A stretch of 64,000 nt of DNA from JBGPTF01 sp041490445 (GCA_041490445.1 JBGPTF010000014.1:1-64000), one strand, 5' to 3'. Positions 32,224 through 41,675 are shown, counted from the first letter of the stretch. Notes: generated by a model not told the origin, from the sequence alone. Numbers and translations are program-made.

Positions 32224-33383
32224 GAATCCCGTTTCTCGAACTTGCACCCGGCTATCTCGAGCTCAAAATCGAGATTGATGCCGCTATCTCCCGTGTCCTG
32301 GCGAACGGCTGGTACATCCTGGGAGAGGAGGTGGCGGCATTCGAGGCAGAGTTCGCGCGATACATTGGCGCGAAACACTGCATCGGCGTGGCGAACGGCC
32401 TGGATGCCCTCGTTCTGGCGCTGATGGCCTACGGCATCGGCCCGGGCAATGAAGTGATCGTCCCCTCGAACACGTACATTGCCACCGCGCTGGCAGCGAG
32501 CCGTGTGGGCGCGCAGGTGGTCTTCGTCGAACCCAGCCTGGAGACTCACAACCTCGACCCGGCCCGAATCGAAGCGGCCATCACGCCCCGCACCGCCGCG
32601 GTGGTCCCGGTGCATCTGTACGGACTCCCCGCCGACATGGACCCAATCAATGCCCTCGCGCGCCAGCATGGTTTTCGCGTGATCGAAGACTCGGCACAGG
32701 CCCACGGATCGAAATACAAAGGGAAACGGACCGGAGCCCTGGGGGACATAGCCGCCTTCAGTTTTTACCCCGGCAAGTGCCTGGGAGCCTTTGGCGACGC
32801 TGGCGCAGTGGTGACGAACGATGATGCGGCGGCCGAGAAGGTGCGGACCCTTCGCAATTACGGTTCCCGAGTGAAGTATTACAACGACTGCAAGGGATTA
32901 AACAGCCGGCTGGATGAATTGCAGGCGGCAACCTTGCGGGTGAAGCTTCGCTATCTGGATGAGTGGAATGGCCGGCGCAGCGCGCTTGCACACTATTTCC
33001 AAGATGCCCTGCGCGACATTTCCGAAATCGTGGCGCCGCCAGAGCTTCCCGGCTTCGAGTCCTGCTGGCATCTGTACGTGATCCGGACACCTGAGCGCGA
33101 CCGCGTGCAGCAGGCGCTCGCGAGCCGCGGCATCCAGACCATGATCCACTATCCGCTGCCGCCGTATCGCCAGAAAGCCTATGCCGAACTCGGCCTGCCA
33201 GAAGGCTCGTTTCCCGTCGCGGATCAACTCGCGGATGAGGTGCTGAGCTTGCCGATGGGCCCTCATCTCGCGGACCGCGAATGGGTCCACGTCTTGCGAG
33301 ACACGATACAAGAAACGCTGCCGACTGAATACCCCGCTGCTCTCGAGCGCCACCGGATTGCTCCGCCGGTTAGGGCCGTTTGA
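32220..33383 (+). CDS. fdtB: FdtB-type sugar 3-aminotransferase (DegT/DnrJ/EryC1 family)
   Basis: A 387-residue PLP enzyme of the sugar aminotransferase family. Cofactor-binding segments include GVANGLDALVLAL (about 59-71), EDSAQAHGSKYKG (about 159-171) and FSFYPGKCLGAFGDAGAV, in which Lys186 is the expected PLP lysine. With fdtA it would produce a dTDP-3-amino-3,6-dideoxyhexose (dTDP-Fuc3N or dTDP-Qui3N). ATG 32220 shares ATGA with the fdtA stop. No N-acetyltransferase of the FdtC type follows in the window. Confidence 0.9.
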   Translation: MRIPFLELAPGYLELKIEIDAAISRVLANGWYILGEEVAAFEAEFARYIGAKHCIGVANGLDALVLALMAYGIGPGNEVIVPSNTYIATALAASRVGAQVVFVEPSLETHNLDPARIEAAITPRTAAVVPVHLYGLPADMDPINALARQHGFRVIEDSAQAHGSKYKGKRTGALGDIAAFSFYPGKCLGAFGDAGAVVTNDDAAAEKVRTLRNYGSRVKYYNDCKGLNSRLDELQAATLRVKLRYLDEWNGRRSALAHYFQDALRDISEIVAPPELPGFESCWHLYVIRTPERDRVQQALASRGIQTMIHYPLPPYRQKAYAELGLPEGSFPVADQLADEVLSLPMGPHLADREWVHVLRDTIQETLPTEYPAALERHRIAPPVRAV

Positions 33384-34858
33384 TCCGCTGCGGTGCAACC
33401 CGATTCGCGGACCAAATCGATGACCACGGATGCTTGTTGGCAAGCAATCGAACCCCCGATCCCGAAGACCTCTCTCTGCCGAAAAACGAATTGAGAGACG
33501 CTCGTCACCGCGTGCCCGCGCAGCCGTCCGGGAAGCCTGCGCCCCTCTATCTGCAGCTCACGAACATGTACGTTCCGGCCTGGGGGTACGGCGGTCCCGT
33601 CCGATTGCTGTTCGACTACGCCCGGTGGATGAGCCGCGATTTTCAGGTGGCTGTTTTCACAGGCGGCATCCATCACGATTTCACACGAATCCCCGCGAAA
33701 TGCGAAACCATTGACGGGGTAACCATCTACCGGCACAAAGTTTTTTGCACGAGCCTGGCCAAAAAGAGCTTCTACTTCATCTCGCCTAAGATGCTTGTGC
33801 ACGCGGCCCAGCGGATTCGCTCTTCTCACGGCCCGGCGATTGTCCATTTCTCGGAATTACGAGGGCTGGTCCCGCTCTATGCCCTGCTTCTGAAGTTGGT
33901 GTTTGGAAGACGAGTGATACTCGTCCACTCCGCGTTCGGGTCCTTGCATTGCAAGCGAAGCCTTCTCCGCAAGCTCCATGACGCGCTCTTCATGCGAGCC
34001 TTCGTCCGGCTCGTGAGCCTTCGCCTGGTGCAGAACGAGCACGAGCGGGAGACCTATCGCAGAATCTGCAGAGAGCATGGAAACGGAAACCAATCGCAGA
34101 TCGTTCTCTTCCCCCTTCATCTGGACGGTGTCCTTCCCCGCTCCGAACGCTTCACCGAGGCGGGGAAAAACCGTTCCGCCGTGAAGGAAGCGAGGAAGGC
34201 GTATGGGATTCCCGAAGACGCGCTCGTCTTTTTATTTCTCGGCCGGCTACATCCCGCCAAGGGTCTTCTTCGAATGGTGGACGCTTTTCTCGAATTCTCT
34301 GGATCGTGTCCTCGAAAAACTTTGCTGGTGATTGTGGGCCGTGACGACGGTTTTCAGGCCAGCCTGGAGGAGTACATCCTTCAGAGCGAAATCGAGGAGA
34401 AGATTCGGATCGTCAACAACGTCTACGAAAGCCGGTTTGACTACTATTTCCTGGCGGACGTCTTTCTCGGATTCCCCACCATCTTCGAGGAATCAATGCT
34501 CTCTTCCATCGAGGCCATGGCGTGCGGGACGCCCATCCTCGTCTCGCGCGAAGCCGATATTCCGTTCGTAGAAGAAGAGCGAGCAGGCCTGGTCATTGAC
34601 TTTGATGTGCGAACAGCGGCGGCCGCTATGGCAGCGATCAGCCGAGATCCGGCTTCGATGGGAAAGAATGTCCGGCGCGTTGTGGCGCGGCATTTCAACG
34701 GGGCTGCCGCAGCGACTCAGCTGAGGACGCTTTTTCGGGCGACCCTCGGTGAAACTCTGCGCCTTGAGAAACACGGCCATAGCGAAGAGGCCGCACCAGA
34801 GCGCTCTGACGGTGAAGCAGCTATCACGCGGACTTCCCCCGTTGCCTACCGGGAGTGA
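33380..34858 (+). CDS. Family 4 glycosyltransferase
   Basis: A GT-B-fold retaining glycosyltransferase. The C-terminal GT4 domain has FLGRLHPAKGLLRMVDAF (about residue 288), and the ExxxxxxxE motif is in FEESMLSSIEAMACGTPIL (about 371-389). The N-terminal half begins the fold at YLQLTNMYVPAWGYGGPVR, and the 50 residues before it look disordered. The annotated start is a TTG overlapping the fdtB stop (TTGA); a later TTG at 33434 is possible. Donor and acceptor cannot be told; by position it may add the dTDP-amino sugar. Confidence 0.85.
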   Translation: MIRCGATRFADQIDDHGCLLASNRTPDPEDLSLPKNELRDARHRVPAQPSGKPAPLYLQLTNMYVPAWGYGGPVRLLFDYARWMSRDFQVAVFTGGIHHDFTRIPAKCETIDGVTIYRHKVFCTSLAKKSFYFISPKMLVHAAQRIRSSHGPAIVHFSELRGLVPLYALLLKLVFGRRVILVHSAFGSLHCKRSLLRKLHDALFMRAFVRLVSLRLVQNEHERETYRRICREHGNGNQSQIVLFPLHLDGVLPRSERFTEAGKNRSAVKEARKAYGIPEDALVFLFLGRLHPAKGLLRMVDAFLEFSGSCPRKTLLVIVGRDDGFQASLEEYILQSEIEEKIRIVNNVYESRFDYYFLADVFLGFPTIFEESMLSSIEAMACGTPILVSREADIPFVEEERAGLVIDFDVRTAAAAMAAISRDPASMGKNVRRVVARHFNGAAAATQLRTLFRATLGETLRLEKHGHSEEAAPERSDGEAAITRTSPVAYRE

Positions 34859-35025
34859 TCGCTGCACGCATGCACGCAAATGATCGGTCCTCATTCAGCA
34901 GTTGCGTTGAACAGCTCAGTTGAAGCTGGAGCAAGTATGCCTGTAGTTCAGAAATGTACTCGGTTGTTTGTGCGAAGCGCGAACTCCCGAAACTTCGTCT
35001 GATTCGACCTCGGCGCAGGACACAC

Positions 35026-35985
35026 ATGAAAAGCTTTGCGCTCGACAGGCTGGAAAAGCAGTCGCGCCCCCTGCCCTCCGGGAAAAACTCAACGGAGAGC
35101 GCGGCCGTCGCCGTTCAAAGAAATTCAGCGGGGTGGAAGAACTGGGTTCGCAATTGGGTTCCTCCCCCCGCGATTCGACTCGCGGCAAGTGCGCTCGACC
35201 ATGTGAGGCTTGCGCCCTGGGAGTACATGCCCGACGGGTGGAATACGAATGAGCGGATCAGGGGCTGGAACGTAGCGAGCATCGCCGAACTGCAAAAAAA
35301 GAACTGGCAAGCCTACGCCGAATCCTTGCAGGGGACAGGCCCGCTCGGGGTGAACCACGAAGACCTGAGCAAGCCATATTCGGGCAATCTTCGGGAGCAC
35401 AATACACTCATCAGCTATGCCTACGTTCTTGCTCTCGCCGCCTGCCAGAAGCAGCGGTTGTCCTTGCTGGATTGGGGCGGAGGCATCGGCCATTACTTTC
35501 TCCTCAGCAAAGCGCTGTTGCCGGACATCGAGATTGATTATCACTGCCACGACGTGCCTTTGCTCTGCCAGGCCGGACGGGAAGTTTTGCCGCAGTGCCA
35601 TTTCTATGAAACGCCACAGGAGACTTTCTCCCGGCGCTACGATCTTGTGCTGGCAAGTTCCTCGATTTGGTATGAAGAGAATTGGCGTCCTCTGCTGGAC
35701 CAGTTGACGGCAATCGCCAGTCCCTATCTCTTCGTCACCCGGATGATCTTTATCGAACGCGACACTTCTTACGTGGCGATCCAACGGCCTTCGGCCATGG
35801 GTTATCGCACAGAATATCTATGCTGGATTCTGAACCGGCAAGAGTTTCTCGACCATGTTCGGTCTCGAGGAATGGAATTAGCGCGTGAATTTCTGATCTG
35901 CGCCGCCCAGCACATCCACCGCGCTCCCGAGCAAGGTGATTACCGGGGCTTTTTATTCCGCAAGCGGAATCCCGCCCAAGAGTGA
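35026..35985 (+). CDS. Putative methyltransferase, TIGR04325-like
   Basis: About 319 residues. A Rossmann-type motif LSLLDWGGGIGHYF lies near residues 146-159, and DLVLASSSIWYEENWRPLL near 207-225. These match the style of TIGR04325 proteins (predicted methyltransferases of surface-glycan clusters); the match is from memory. The N-terminal part contains a short hydrophobic helix and the WEYMPDGW segment. Start choice: ATG 35026 has AGGA five bases upstream and is preferred over ATG 34954. It lies 167 bases after the preceding glycosyltransferase gene, one of the wider gaps in the block. Confidence 0.7.
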   Translation: MKSFALDRLEKQSRPLPSGKNSTESAAVAVQRNSAGWKNWVRNWVPPPAIRLAASALDHVRLAPWEYMPDGWNTNERIRGWNVASIAELQKKNWQAYAESLQGTGPLGVNHEDLSKPYSGNLREHNTLISYAYVLALAACQKQRLSLLDWGGGIGHYFLLSKALLPDIEIDYHCHDVPLLCQAGREVLPQCHFYETPQETFSRRYDLVLASSSIWYEENWRPLLDQLTAIASPYLFVTRMIFIERDTSYVAIQRPSAMGYRTEYLCWILNRQEFLDHVRSRGMELAREFLICAAQHIHRAPEQGDYRGFLFRKRNPAQE

Positions 35986-36048
35986 TTGCCGGGATTGCCA
36001 GCACGTAAGGGCCTTGCACGCGGTGAACTCAACTGAAGGAGCAACGCC

Positions 36049-37314
36049 TTGAGGGTCGCACTACTTTCGGAAGTCTTCGCAAAGAATATGGGCTACCTCG
36101 AAAACTTCCTGCCGAAGTATCTCGCGCGGATGGGAGTCGAGACCCATCTACTGACGCTCGATCTACCACCCTACTATCGCATGGTGGGATTTAAGGAGAC
36201 CTACGGAGGGTTTGCCGATTGTGAACATCTAACTCCGGGGAAGGTGGAGAAGGTCCAGGGATTCACCTGGCACATCCTTCCGCATCGGAAGCTTCTTGGA
36301 TACATGCAGATGGCTGGGTTGGAGAGAAAGCTGCGTTCCCTCCGCCCCGATATCGTGCAAACGACGGCGGCGATCGGGTGGCTCCCGCTCCAAGCCGCGC
36401 TAGCCAAGCCCTCCCTAGCTTACAAGCTTTTTACCGGAAATCATTACCATGCTTCCGTCTTTCCGCTGGCCGGCAGGAGGCTCTCCCCCTGGAGCAAAGA
36501 GCTTCTCCAGTGCCGGATCACACGAACCTTGCCCGGCCGGCTAATCAGCCTTTTTACGGAAAAGTGTTACGCCATAACGACGGATTGTGCCGATGTCGCT
36601 ACGCGCTTTTTTGGGGTTCCGAAGGACAAAGTCGTTGTCTGTCCGCTGGGAGTTGACACGGAACTGTTCAGCCCGGTTTCGAACGCCGGGGATCACGAAA
36701 ATAGGCGTTCCTTGCGCGAGCGCCTGGACTTCTCCGAATCCGAGATTGTCTGTATTTACACCGGCCGCTTCAGCGAGGATAAGAACCCCCTCTTACTCGC
36801 GAGGGCTGTGGCGCATCTCGCGAAAAGCGGCAGACCCTACCGCGGTCTTTTTGTGGGAAACGGCACACAAGCTCGGGAGATTCAATCCTGCGCCGGATGC
36901 GCGATGCATCCTTTCGTGAGCGTTGAAGAACTCGCTGATTTTTATCGCGCTTCCGACATTGGGGTATGGCCTACGCAAGAATCGCTATCCATGTTGGATG
37001 CAGCGGCGTGCGGGTTGCCGGTGGTGGCCAACCATACGATGACCGCTCCAGAACGCCTGGAAGGAAATGGCATCACGTACCTCTTGAACGATTTGAGCGA
37101 TCTTGTGCGAGCGCTGCTCGAGCTTCGTGACTCGCAAGTCCGAGAGCGCCTGGGATCTTTTGGAGCTTCGAAGATGGCGCGCGATTTCAGTTGGGAATCC
37201 ATCGCGAGGCAGCGACTGGAAGACTACGAAGCATCGTTGGGCTCTAAGAAACTCGCCAACGCTAGAAACTTGCAGAGCGTGTCGAAGCCGAACACGGATT
37301 CTCATGGCGGGTGA
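36049..37314 (+). CDS. Family 4 glycosyltransferase
   Basis: A 421-residue GT-B glycosyltransferase. The N-terminal domain starts with LRVALLSEVFAKNMGYLENFLP-type sequence; the C-terminal domain has VCPLGVDTELF (about 200), YTGRFSEDKNPLLLARAV (about 236) and the ExxxxxxxE region in TQESLSMLDAAACGLPVV (about 308-325). The start is TTG 36049, with GAAGGAG seven bases upstream, a clear case of a non-ATG start decided by the ribosome-binding site. Substrates are unknown. The gene is followed after 10 bases by wecB. Confidence 0.88.
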   Translation: MRVALLSEVFAKNMGYLENFLPKYLARMGVETHLLTLDLPPYYRMVGFKETYGGFADCEHLTPGKVEKVQGFTWHILPHRKLLGYMQMAGLERKLRSLRPDIVQTTAAIGWLPLQAALAKPSLAYKLFTGNHYHASVFPLAGRRLSPWSKELLQCRITRTLPGRLISLFTEKCYAITTDCADVATRFFGVPKDKVVVCPLGVDTELFSPVSNAGDHENRRSLRERLDFSESEIVCIYTGRFSEDKNPLLLARAVAHLAKSGRPYRGLFVGNGTQAREIQSCAGCAMHPFVSVEELADFYRASDIGVWPTQESLSMLDAAACGLPVVANHTMTAPERLEGNGITYLLNDLSDLVRALLELRDSQVRERLGSFGASKMARDFSWESIARQRLEDYEASLGSKKLANARNLQSVSKPNTDSHGG

Positions 37315-37324
37315 GACTTCATAG

Positions 37325-38386
37325 ATGCACTTCCTGCACATCGTCGGCGCCCGGCCTAACTTCATGAAAGCCGCTCCGGTCCTTCGCGCTCTCGCAGAAA
37401 GGGGCAGCCAGCAGACTCTGGTGCATACCGGGCAGCACTACGATTTCAATATGTCCGACGTATTCCTGGGCCAGCTTGGCATGCCAGCGCCGGATGTGAA
37501 CCTGGAAGTAGGGTCGGGCAGTCACGCGAAACAAACTGCCGAAATCATGACGAGATTGGAACCTGTCCTAATGGAAAAGAAACCCGACGCCGTGTTGGTG
37601 TACGGAGATGTGAATTCGACGGTCGCCGCGGCCCTCGTCTGCTCGAAGCTGCTGATCCCGGTGTACCACGTGGAGGCGGGCCTGCGTTCCTTCGATCGCA
37701 CGATGCCGGAGGAAATCAATCGGCTGCTGACGGATCAAATCGCCGAAGTGCTCTTCACGCCTTCGAGCGACGCCGGCGAAAACCTGCTGCGGGAAGGGAT
37801 CGCTCCCCTGAAGATCCGCCTGGTCGGCAACGTGATGATCGATACCCTCGTTCGGCTTTTGCCCGAGTCGGCCCGGCACATGCCCGCCGACATGCCGGAG
37901 AAATATGCTCTGGTAACACTGCATCGCCCGGCGAATGTCGATGACCGCGCGTTTTTGCGCCAACTGCTCCGAATCTTCGCCGAGCTGAGCCATCGAATTG
38001 CTGTGCTTTTCCCGGTGCACCCCCGCACGCGCCAGCGCATCCTGGAGCTGGGTTCGGACATTATACCCAACGGCAAGCTTCGGTTACTGGACCCATTGCC
38101 GTACCTGTCCTTCCTTGCTCTGCAACAACGCGCCACAGTGGTGATCACCGATTCAGGCGGAATCCAGGAGGAGACCACTTTTCTCCGGGTTCCCTGCCTC
38201 ACGGTGCGCGAGAACACGGAACGTCCTGTCACGGTGGCGTTGGGAAGCAACACTCTGGTTGGGCGGGATCCCGGGCGGCTTCGGGAGGAGACGGAAAACG
38301 TGCTTGCCGGCCGCGCGAAGTGGGGAGAGATACCGCCACTCTGGGACGGCCACGCGGCCGAAAGAATCGCTGCCGCCCTGCTCTAA
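37325..38386 (+). CDS. wecB: UDP-N-acetylglucosamine 2-epimerase (non-hydrolysing)
   Basis: A 353-residue epimerase that interconverts UDP-GlcNAc and UDP-ManNAc. Family segments in order are GARPNFMKAAPVL (8-20), HTGQHYDFNMSD (about 34-45), VYGDVNSTVAAAL (about 92), HVEAGLRSFDRTMPEEINR (about 117-135) and TDSGGIQEE (about 276). All expected catalytic residues appear. Normally WecC oxidises the product to UDP-ManNAcA; the only dehydrogenase of that family in the window (48956-50293) lacks the catalytic cysteine, so UDP-ManNAc itself may be the donor sugar. Confidence 0.95.
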   Translation: MHFLHIVGARPNFMKAAPVLRALAERGSQQTLVHTGQHYDFNMSDVFLGQLGMPAPDVNLEVGSGSHAKQTAEIMTRLEPVLMEKKPDAVLVYGDVNSTVAAALVCSKLLIPVYHVEAGLRSFDRTMPEEINRLLTDQIAEVLFTPSSDAGENLLREGIAPLKIRLVGNVMIDTLVRLLPESARHMPADMPEKYALVTLHRPANVDDRAFLRQLLRIFAELSHRIAVLFPVHPRTRQRILELGSDIIPNGKLRLLDPLPYLSFLALQQRATVVITDSGGIQEETTFLRVPCLTVRENTERPVTVALGSNTLVGRDPGRLREETENVLAGRAKWGEIPPLWDGHAAERIAAALL

Positions 38387-38447
38387 CCCCTCGATTCATG
38401 GCTCGGTGAACCGCGCAGTTGTCCGGCAGCCGGCTTGTTCCACTGCA

Positions 38448-39857
38448 ATGAGAATCCTCTACATTGTCCTGTTGGTCGTCCTACTCGGGACATTCGGGTT
38501 CGTCCTGAACACGATCCGGAAGGCATTCCATGTGTTGACACCCATCCTCGGCTGGATGGTTGGTTTGGGTTTCTTTTTCCTCTCCTCCCTGACCGTTTTG
38601 ACGCTCAATGGAGGATTTGAATTCCCCGATGCGTATGGGCTCAGCGGAGACTGGTGGCAGGTGGACCTCACCAAGCCGCAGTTTTTCGTTCCCTACCTGC
38701 TGATCTGGATCTCGCTGATGCTGGCGTGTGCGGTTGCCTACTATTTCTGTCCAGTCTCCCCTCAGAAGCAAGACAGAGACTACGTTATTTCGCGCCCAAA
38801 GCTGGAGCGGGTCATCCTGATCACCATGGTTTTTTCAGTCCTGGAATGGGTCCTGATGGTCTGGCTCAAAGGCGGCATCGCGGAGTTCTTGGTCTCGCAC
38901 TGGTACACCCGAGCTCAACCTTTGATTGAGCGTTTCGGAACCATTTTCATCCTGTACTTGCGAGTTTCGCTGGTCAATCAGATTCTGTTCACCAGTGCCG
39001 CCGCCTTGTATGCGAGCCAGGGGTTGAAGTACCGAAACACTCGCTGGCGGTTCACGTCGCTGGTCCTTCTCTTTTTTCTTCTCGACATTTTCATGAGTGG
39101 CAATCGGATCTTTTTCGCGCTCTATCTGTTCACGTTCTTGGTTTCCTGCTGGCTGTACGGCCGGAAAAAGATCATCCTGACCATGATCGCCGCCTCGCCG
39201 CTCATTATTCTGGTCTTCAGCGTCTGGGCCTGGGTGCGCGCAGACCTGAGCGCGATTCCCGATTCCGTGGACACGTACGTCATCGAAGCGGATATGGGCA
39301 ATCGGGCCGTCACCAGCCTGATGGACGTGACGGAGGGTTCTTCCGTGATGCTTCTGATGAATATTGTCAACGATTTTGGGAATAAGTATGACTACCTCTA
39401 CGGAAGCACGTACAGCCGGCTCTTCACGTTTTTTCAGCCCCGGATTCTTTATCCCGAGCGGACTCCGGACTTTGCGACGATCACTGCAACAATTTACGAA
39501 CCGGGCGCAGAAACGACTCTCGGCTCTACGGCCTTAGGAGAAGCCTGGGCAAACTTCGGAGTCTTGGGCATTTTCGTTTTGCCGCTGTTCACCTGGTTCG
39601 CGCTCCGGTTTTCCGAGCGGCTCACGACAGCATGCGACAGACATGCTCTTCTGTCTGCGGTTTCCTTCGTCATGTTCATCTGGTTCGCAAGAGGCACCTT
39701 CGCGGAAACTTCCATGTCTTTGATTGGCGCCGCCCTGCTGATCTCGGCGCTGAGGCTGGAAAAGGGCTTGTCCGTCCGAACGGCGGGCAGCAAGATGCTT
39801 GTTCCTGCGGTGTTACCCTCGGCTTTCCCATTAACGTCCGTAGATCCAACAGCGTGA
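38448..39857 (+). CDS. Wzy-like O-antigen/exopolysaccharide polymerase
   Basis: A 469-residue membrane protein with about 11 predicted helices and a large loop near residues 265-330 (after FSVWAWVRADLSAIPDS). The helix layout, a second-half periplasmic loop and its position between wecB and glycosyltransferase genes fit oligosaccharide repeat-unit polymerases, which are poorly conserved in sequence. The loop contains FTFFQPRILYPERTPDF, a pattern found in OpgC/Wzy-like polymerases. It starts at ATG 38448; the frame is open further upstream but that region overlaps wecB. Confidence 0.75.
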   Translation: MRILYIVLLVVLLGTFGFVLNTIRKAFHVLTPILGWMVGLGFFFLSSLTVLTLNGGFEFPDAYGLSGDWWQVDLTKPQFFVPYLLIWISLMLACAVAYYFCPVSPQKQDRDYVISRPKLERVILITMVFSVLEWVLMVWLKGGIAEFLVSHWYTRAQPLIERFGTIFILYLRVSLVNQILFTSAAALYASQGLKYRNTRWRFTSLVLLFFLLDIFMSGNRIFFALYLFTFLVSCWLYGRKKIILTMIAASPLIILVFSVWAWVRADLSAIPDSVDTYVIEADMGNRAVTSLMDVTEGSSVMLLMNIVNDFGNKYDYLYGSTYSRLFTFFQPRILYPERTPDFATITATIYEPGAETTLGSTALGEAWANFGVLGIFVLPLFTWFALRFSERLTTACDRHALLSAVSFVMFIWFARGTFAETSMSLIGAALLISALRLEKGLSVRTAGSKMLVPAVLPSAFPLTSVDPTA

Positions 39858-39910
39858 GCTGAGGGAGGGGCGGCTGTGCCCTTTGCGGCGCTGGAAATCA
39901 TTTTGCGTTC

Positions 39911-40885
39911 TTGGCACATAGCAAAGTGGACGTGAGCCGCAGACGGAGGGGCGACATGCTTGACGAGATTTACTGTAAGGCGAAATCGTTTGTGCGCCCG
40001 GTCACCCAAAACAGGAAACTGTTGGAACGGGCAAAATACACCGGAACTAAAATCCTGTCGCCCCAGGAAGGGAACGATTTTTTCGCTCGTTCGAGCCATC
40101 ACCCAGCCGCAGTCGGCAAGATCGGAGGTTCAGAATTGGGTGGGCTGCGGCATTATTTGCGGCGGGCAGACTCCAGCGGTCATTGTGAGGCGTGGGGCCA
40201 GCATGCCTCGAGGCTCTTTCGCAACGCCGGAGTCTACCCACCCGAACCGGCTACCTTTTCCCGGTTTTGTAGATCGTTTCTGGAGACACTCACGCATCTG
40301 GATGTGTTGGCAGTCTACTTTAATTGGCAAGAGAATGCGGTGCGCCGTCGGTTTGCGCCAGAGGCAACCTTGACGGCACCAAGGGCCATTGAGCCCTTTT
40401 ATCACGACCGGCCGTGGAGCGAGAAGCTGGCCGGGAAGCGAGTACTGGTTGTCAGCCCTTTCACGGAAACGATTCAGGCTCAATACCGCCGGAGACAGCA
40501 GATCTGGCCGACAAGACCGGGAATACTTCCGGACTTCCAACTGTTAACTCTTCAGGTTCCCTTGAGCGCTTGCCTGATCACGCCCCGATACCCGGATTGG
40601 TTCACCGCGCTGGATGCCATGCGCGAACAGATGGCGGCGCTCGCGTTTGATGTCGCGATCGTCGGCGCCGGGGCCTGGTCCATCCCGCTCGTGGTCCACG
40701 CCAAATCCCTCGGCGCATGGGGGATTCACATGGGTGGGGCGACACAAATCCTCTTCGGGATCAAGGGCAGAGCGTGGGAAACGCATGAGCAGATCTCTGC
40801 CTTCTTCAACGAGGCGTGGACCCGGCCATCGGCGAGCGAGACACCCAAGGGAATCCAACAGATCGAGAATGGCCGCTACTGGTAA
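39911..40885 (+). CDS. Probable GT-D-fold glycosyltransferase-like protein
   Basis: A 324-residue protein of a type found in glycan clusters. Features I associate with the GT-D/DUF1792-like group are KIGGSELGGLRHYL near residue 70 (position of the DxE-like motif, here reading SEL), YFNWQENAV, KRVLVVSPFTETIQ (about 175) and GAWGIHMGGATQILFGIKG (about 272-290). The last residues SETPKGIQQIENGRYW fit the usual W/Y-W ending of that group. The assignment is by memory of motifs only. The last 49 bases (40836-40884) recur at the end of the next gene in a different frame. Its stop overlaps the next start by 17 bases. Confidence 0.6.
   Translation: MAHSKVDVSRRRRGDMLDEIYCKAKSFVRPVTQNRKLLERAKYTGTKILSPQEGNDFFARSSHHPAAVGKIGGSELGGLRHYLRRADSSGHCEAWGQHASRLFRNAGVYPPEPATFSRFCRSFLETLTHLDVLAVYFNWQENAVRRRFAPEATLTAPRAIEPFYHDRPWSEKLAGKRVLVVSPFTETIQAQYRRRQQIWPTRPGILPDFQLLTLQVPLSACLITPRYPDWFTALDAMREQMAALAFDVAIVGAGAWSIPLVVHAKSLGAWGIHMGGATQILFGIKGRAWETHEQISAFFNEAWTRPSASETPKGIQQIENGRYW
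40836..40884 (+). repeat. 49-base direct repeat, copy 1
   Basis: It matches 41576-41624 at 44 of 49 positions without gaps, with the last 24 bases identical. It lies at the very 3' end of the glycosyltransferase-like gene and includes the start codon (40869) of the next gene. Confidence 0.9.
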
Positions 40886-41675
40886 CGCAAATCGTGAGGC
40901 GCGGCGTCCCTTTCTCCTTCCGCGCTTTTTCGATTCCTGGGTCCGTCCCGGGATCAGCAATCCTTTGCCCCGGTTTCGTCACTGGACACCGCGGTACATC
41001 TACCATCGCCTTGGGCTGATGGTCGATCAGCGGAGACATCCACACGCGCCGTGGCTGACTCGCGCGATGGTGGAAATCCTGGAGAGCTGGCTGAAGCCGG
41101 GCGACCGGGGCATCGAGTGGGGCTCGGGACGCAGCACGGTCTGGTTTGCGGGACGGGTCGGGAGTCTCGTCAGTGTGGAACACAGCCCCGACTGGTACCG
41201 GCGTGTCAGCGCCGAACTGAAGCGCAAGGGATTGCAGAATGTGGAATATTATCTTTGCGAGGATGAGCGGGAGTATTGCAGCGTCGCAGACAAGTTTCCG
41301 CGCGAAAGTTTTGACTTCTGCCTGGTAGATGGCCTCTCAAGAGATTGTTGCGCCCTGGCAGCGATTTCCCTGATCAAACCTGGTGGCATCGTGATCGTGG
41401 ATAACTTCAATCGTTACTTACCCACACGAAGCCGCTCGCCCTTCTCTCGCAATCCGGAAGAGGGTCCGTATACGAAACAATGGGCGGACTACCTCGATGA
41501 GGTGGAAAGATGGCGCAGGATCTGGACGACGAACGGCGTTTCCGATACGGGCTTGTGGGTCAGGCCCGGCGGCCAGCGAGATACTCAGGGAAATCCAACC
41601 GATCGAGAATGGCCGCTACTGGTAGAGCAGAGCATGGCTGAGAGGCCGAAAGACAGGCAGAGCAAACTCCGATGA
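40869..41675 (+). CDS. Class I SAM-dependent methyltransferase with an overprinted tail
   Basis: A 268-residue methyltransferase. Motif I is GIEWGSGRSTVWFAGRV (about residues 79-95), followed by SVEHSPDWYRRV (about 99-110), FDFCLVDGLSRD (about 153) and KPGGIVIVDNFNRY. The substrate is unknown; such enzymes O-methylate sugars in glycan clusters. The last residues from about 236 come from repeat copy 2 and read RDTQGNPTDREWPLLV, which differs in frame from the preceding gene's version. The start ATG 40869 lies 17 bases inside the preceding gene. The stop overlaps the FkbM gene (ATGA). Confidence 0.8.
   Translation: MAATGNANREARRPFLLPRFFDSWVRPGISNPLPRFRHWTPRYIYHRLGLMVDQRRHPHAPWLTRAMVEILESWLKPGDRGIEWGSGRSTVWFAGRVGSLVSVEHSPDWYRRVSAELKRKGLQNVEYYLCEDEREYCSVADKFPRESFDFCLVDGLSRDCCALAAISLIKPGGIVIVDNFNRYLPTRSRSPFSRNPEEGPYTKQWADYLDEVERWRRIWTTNGVSDTGLWVRPGGQRDTQGNPTDREWPLLVEQSMAERPKDRQSKLR
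41576..41624 (+). repeat. 49-base direct repeat, copy 2
   Basis: Second copy of 40836-40884, 740 bases downstream, lying near the 3' end of the methyltransferase gene. The five differences are all silent in the methyltransferase frame and all replacement changes in the frame used by the first gene. Confidence 0.9.
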
